Origin: Gp7-AA10 sp041483175 | GTDB taxonomy: Bacteria > Acidobacteriota > Thermoanaerobaculia > Gp7-AA8 | DNA length: 12,425 nt | Direction: 5' to 3' | Assembly (NCBI GenBank): GCA_041483175.1 | Contig: JBGPFD010000097.1 | Coordinates: forward strand, 1-12,425 | In this document: piece after piece, positions 11,942 to 12,425 of the stretch | Layout of the letters: each line of letters begins with the position of its first letter | Position numbering within the stretch: position 1 is the first letter of the stretch | The notes under the pieces: model-generated | The model's input: only the letters and a program-made list of their open reading frames with translations | The model's database searches: none | What the model was told of the DNA's origin: nothing | Program-made: the position numbers and the translations under genes

Positions 11942-12425
11942 CTACGTCTCGAACGTAGCGCGCCAACCCGGATGCGCGGCGATCAGATCGAGCGAGCGGT
12001 CGAGCAGCGCGCGATTCTCCACCTTGTTGGTCCACGTCGATCGGCCCGAGGGATGCGGAAGGACGATGACCTCGAACCACTTTCCGGCGCGCTTCACGCG
12101 GTGCACCTGACCGACCACGACGCGCAACTCGGCGCTGCCGACCAGCTCCCGCGCGGCGAGCGTGCCGACGGCGATGATCAGGGCCGGCGCGAGCAGGCGG
12201 ATCTCCCGATCGAGATGCGACGCGCAGTTGGCGATCTCCGCCGGATGCGGGACGCGATCGCCGCCGTTTTTCGTATCGCGTCCGGGAAAGCATCGGATGA
12301 CCGCGCACATGTGCACGCGTTCACGGAACTCCGCTTCGCCGACGCCGAAGCGCGCGAACCAGCCGAACATCCGCTTCCCGGCGGTGTAGGCGAACGGCCG
12401 GCGATCCTCGACTTCGTGCGGACCG
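11942..12425 (-). CDS. uracil-DNA glycosylase family protein, N-terminus beyond the right edge
   Basis: Partial: the frame is open to the right edge (first full codon ends at 12424), so the ATG at 12370 is internal. 161 codons are visible. They show the PF03167-type UDG fold: 'EVEDRRPFAYTAGKRMFGW', where family 4/5 enzymes carry '..G.PFvGrAG..L'; then 'VHMCAVIRCFPGR', the strand that usually reads 'vy.tnvvkc.P'; then 'HPAEIANCASHLDREIRLLAPALIIAVGTLAARELVG', the helix and strand typical of this group; and the DNA-intercalation loop 'LPHPSGRSTWTN'. Such enzymes cut uracil out of DNA to start base excision repair. The first catalytic motif (GEAPG-like) would lie outside the window, so catalytic competence cannot be judged, nor whether the iron-sulphur cysteines of family 4 are present. 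The gene's last codons and TAG lie in a repeat fragment. Confidence 0.85.
   Translation of the reverse strand, partial: GPHEVEDRRPFAYTAGKRMFGWFARFGVGEAEFRERVHMCAVIRCFPGRDTKNGGDRVPHPAEIANCASHLDREIRLLAPALIIAVGTLAARELVGSAELRVVVGQVHRVKRAGKWFEVIVLPHPSGRSTWTNKVENRALLDRSLDLIAAHPGWRATFET

Noticed and set aside
11778..12308. Minus-strand frame over the hairpin repeats and the glycosylase gene
   Set aside because: Arginine-rich shadow frame. The glycosylase motifs are in the frame that ends at 11942.

Overview
The window is GC-rich bacterial chromosome, gene-dense, with short gaps. Most of the longer gaps are filled by structured, hairpin-rich repeats. No 16S rRNA or other phylogenetic marker is present. 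The gene mix points to a soil or sediment Acidobacteriota-like bacterium, offered only as a moderate-confidence inference. That mix is a eukaryote-type glutamine synthetase II, a LigD ligase-polymerase, a beta-barrel protein with the 'EEAYNQE ... FTQEWPVP' signature, small membrane proteins with an 'LFPxxSVSDDL' signature, and many dispersed inverted repeats. Nothing looks like phage, plasmid or a complete insertion sequence, and I see no tRNA, rRNA or CRISPR array.

Left part (1-3200). The C-terminal end of a peptide-type ABC transporter solute-binding protein runs off the left edge on the + strand. It converges on a long minus-strand series. Reading down in coordinate these are an exported beta-barrel protein, a single TatA-type translocase subunit, an AcvB/VirJ-family exported protein whose expected catalytic serine is alanine, and two tandem paralogous three-helix membrane proteins of unknown function. 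Three copies of a 61-63 bp repeat, a stem within a stem, sit just upstream of the starts of three of these genes.

Middle part (3195-9191), still minus strand. It holds glutamine synthetase II, a GAF-GGDEF diguanylate cyclase, a small HExxH putative metallopeptidase, a DUF4442 hotdog-fold protein translationally coupled (ATGA) to a short-chain dehydrogenase, and a 611-residue LigD in ligase-then-polymerase order. A degenerate heptanucleotide repeat lies in the linker between the two LigD domains. A 37-codon remnant of a P-loop ATPase/kinase with an intact Walker A sits directly upstream of ligD. Two further complex inverted-repeat elements lie at 5789-5862 and 7112-7221.

Right part (9175-12425). 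On the + strand are an ATGA-coupled pair of small genes of unknown function, an exported rubrerythrin with a complete diiron and rubredoxin-like ligand set, and a PepQ-type Xaa-Pro dipeptidase. On the minus strand, running off the right edge, is a uracil-DNA glycosylase family protein. Between the last two genes a 58-bp double-hairpin repeat is present twice. A duplicated, internally deleted copy of the glycosylase C-terminus is trapped between the copies, which records a recent repeat-associated rearrangement.

No single coherent new system spans the window. The observations most worth following are the duplicated glycosylase tail, the frameshift-prone repeat inside ligD, the Walker A minigene, the serine-less VirJ protein, the unknown small gene pair and the paralogous small membrane proteins.
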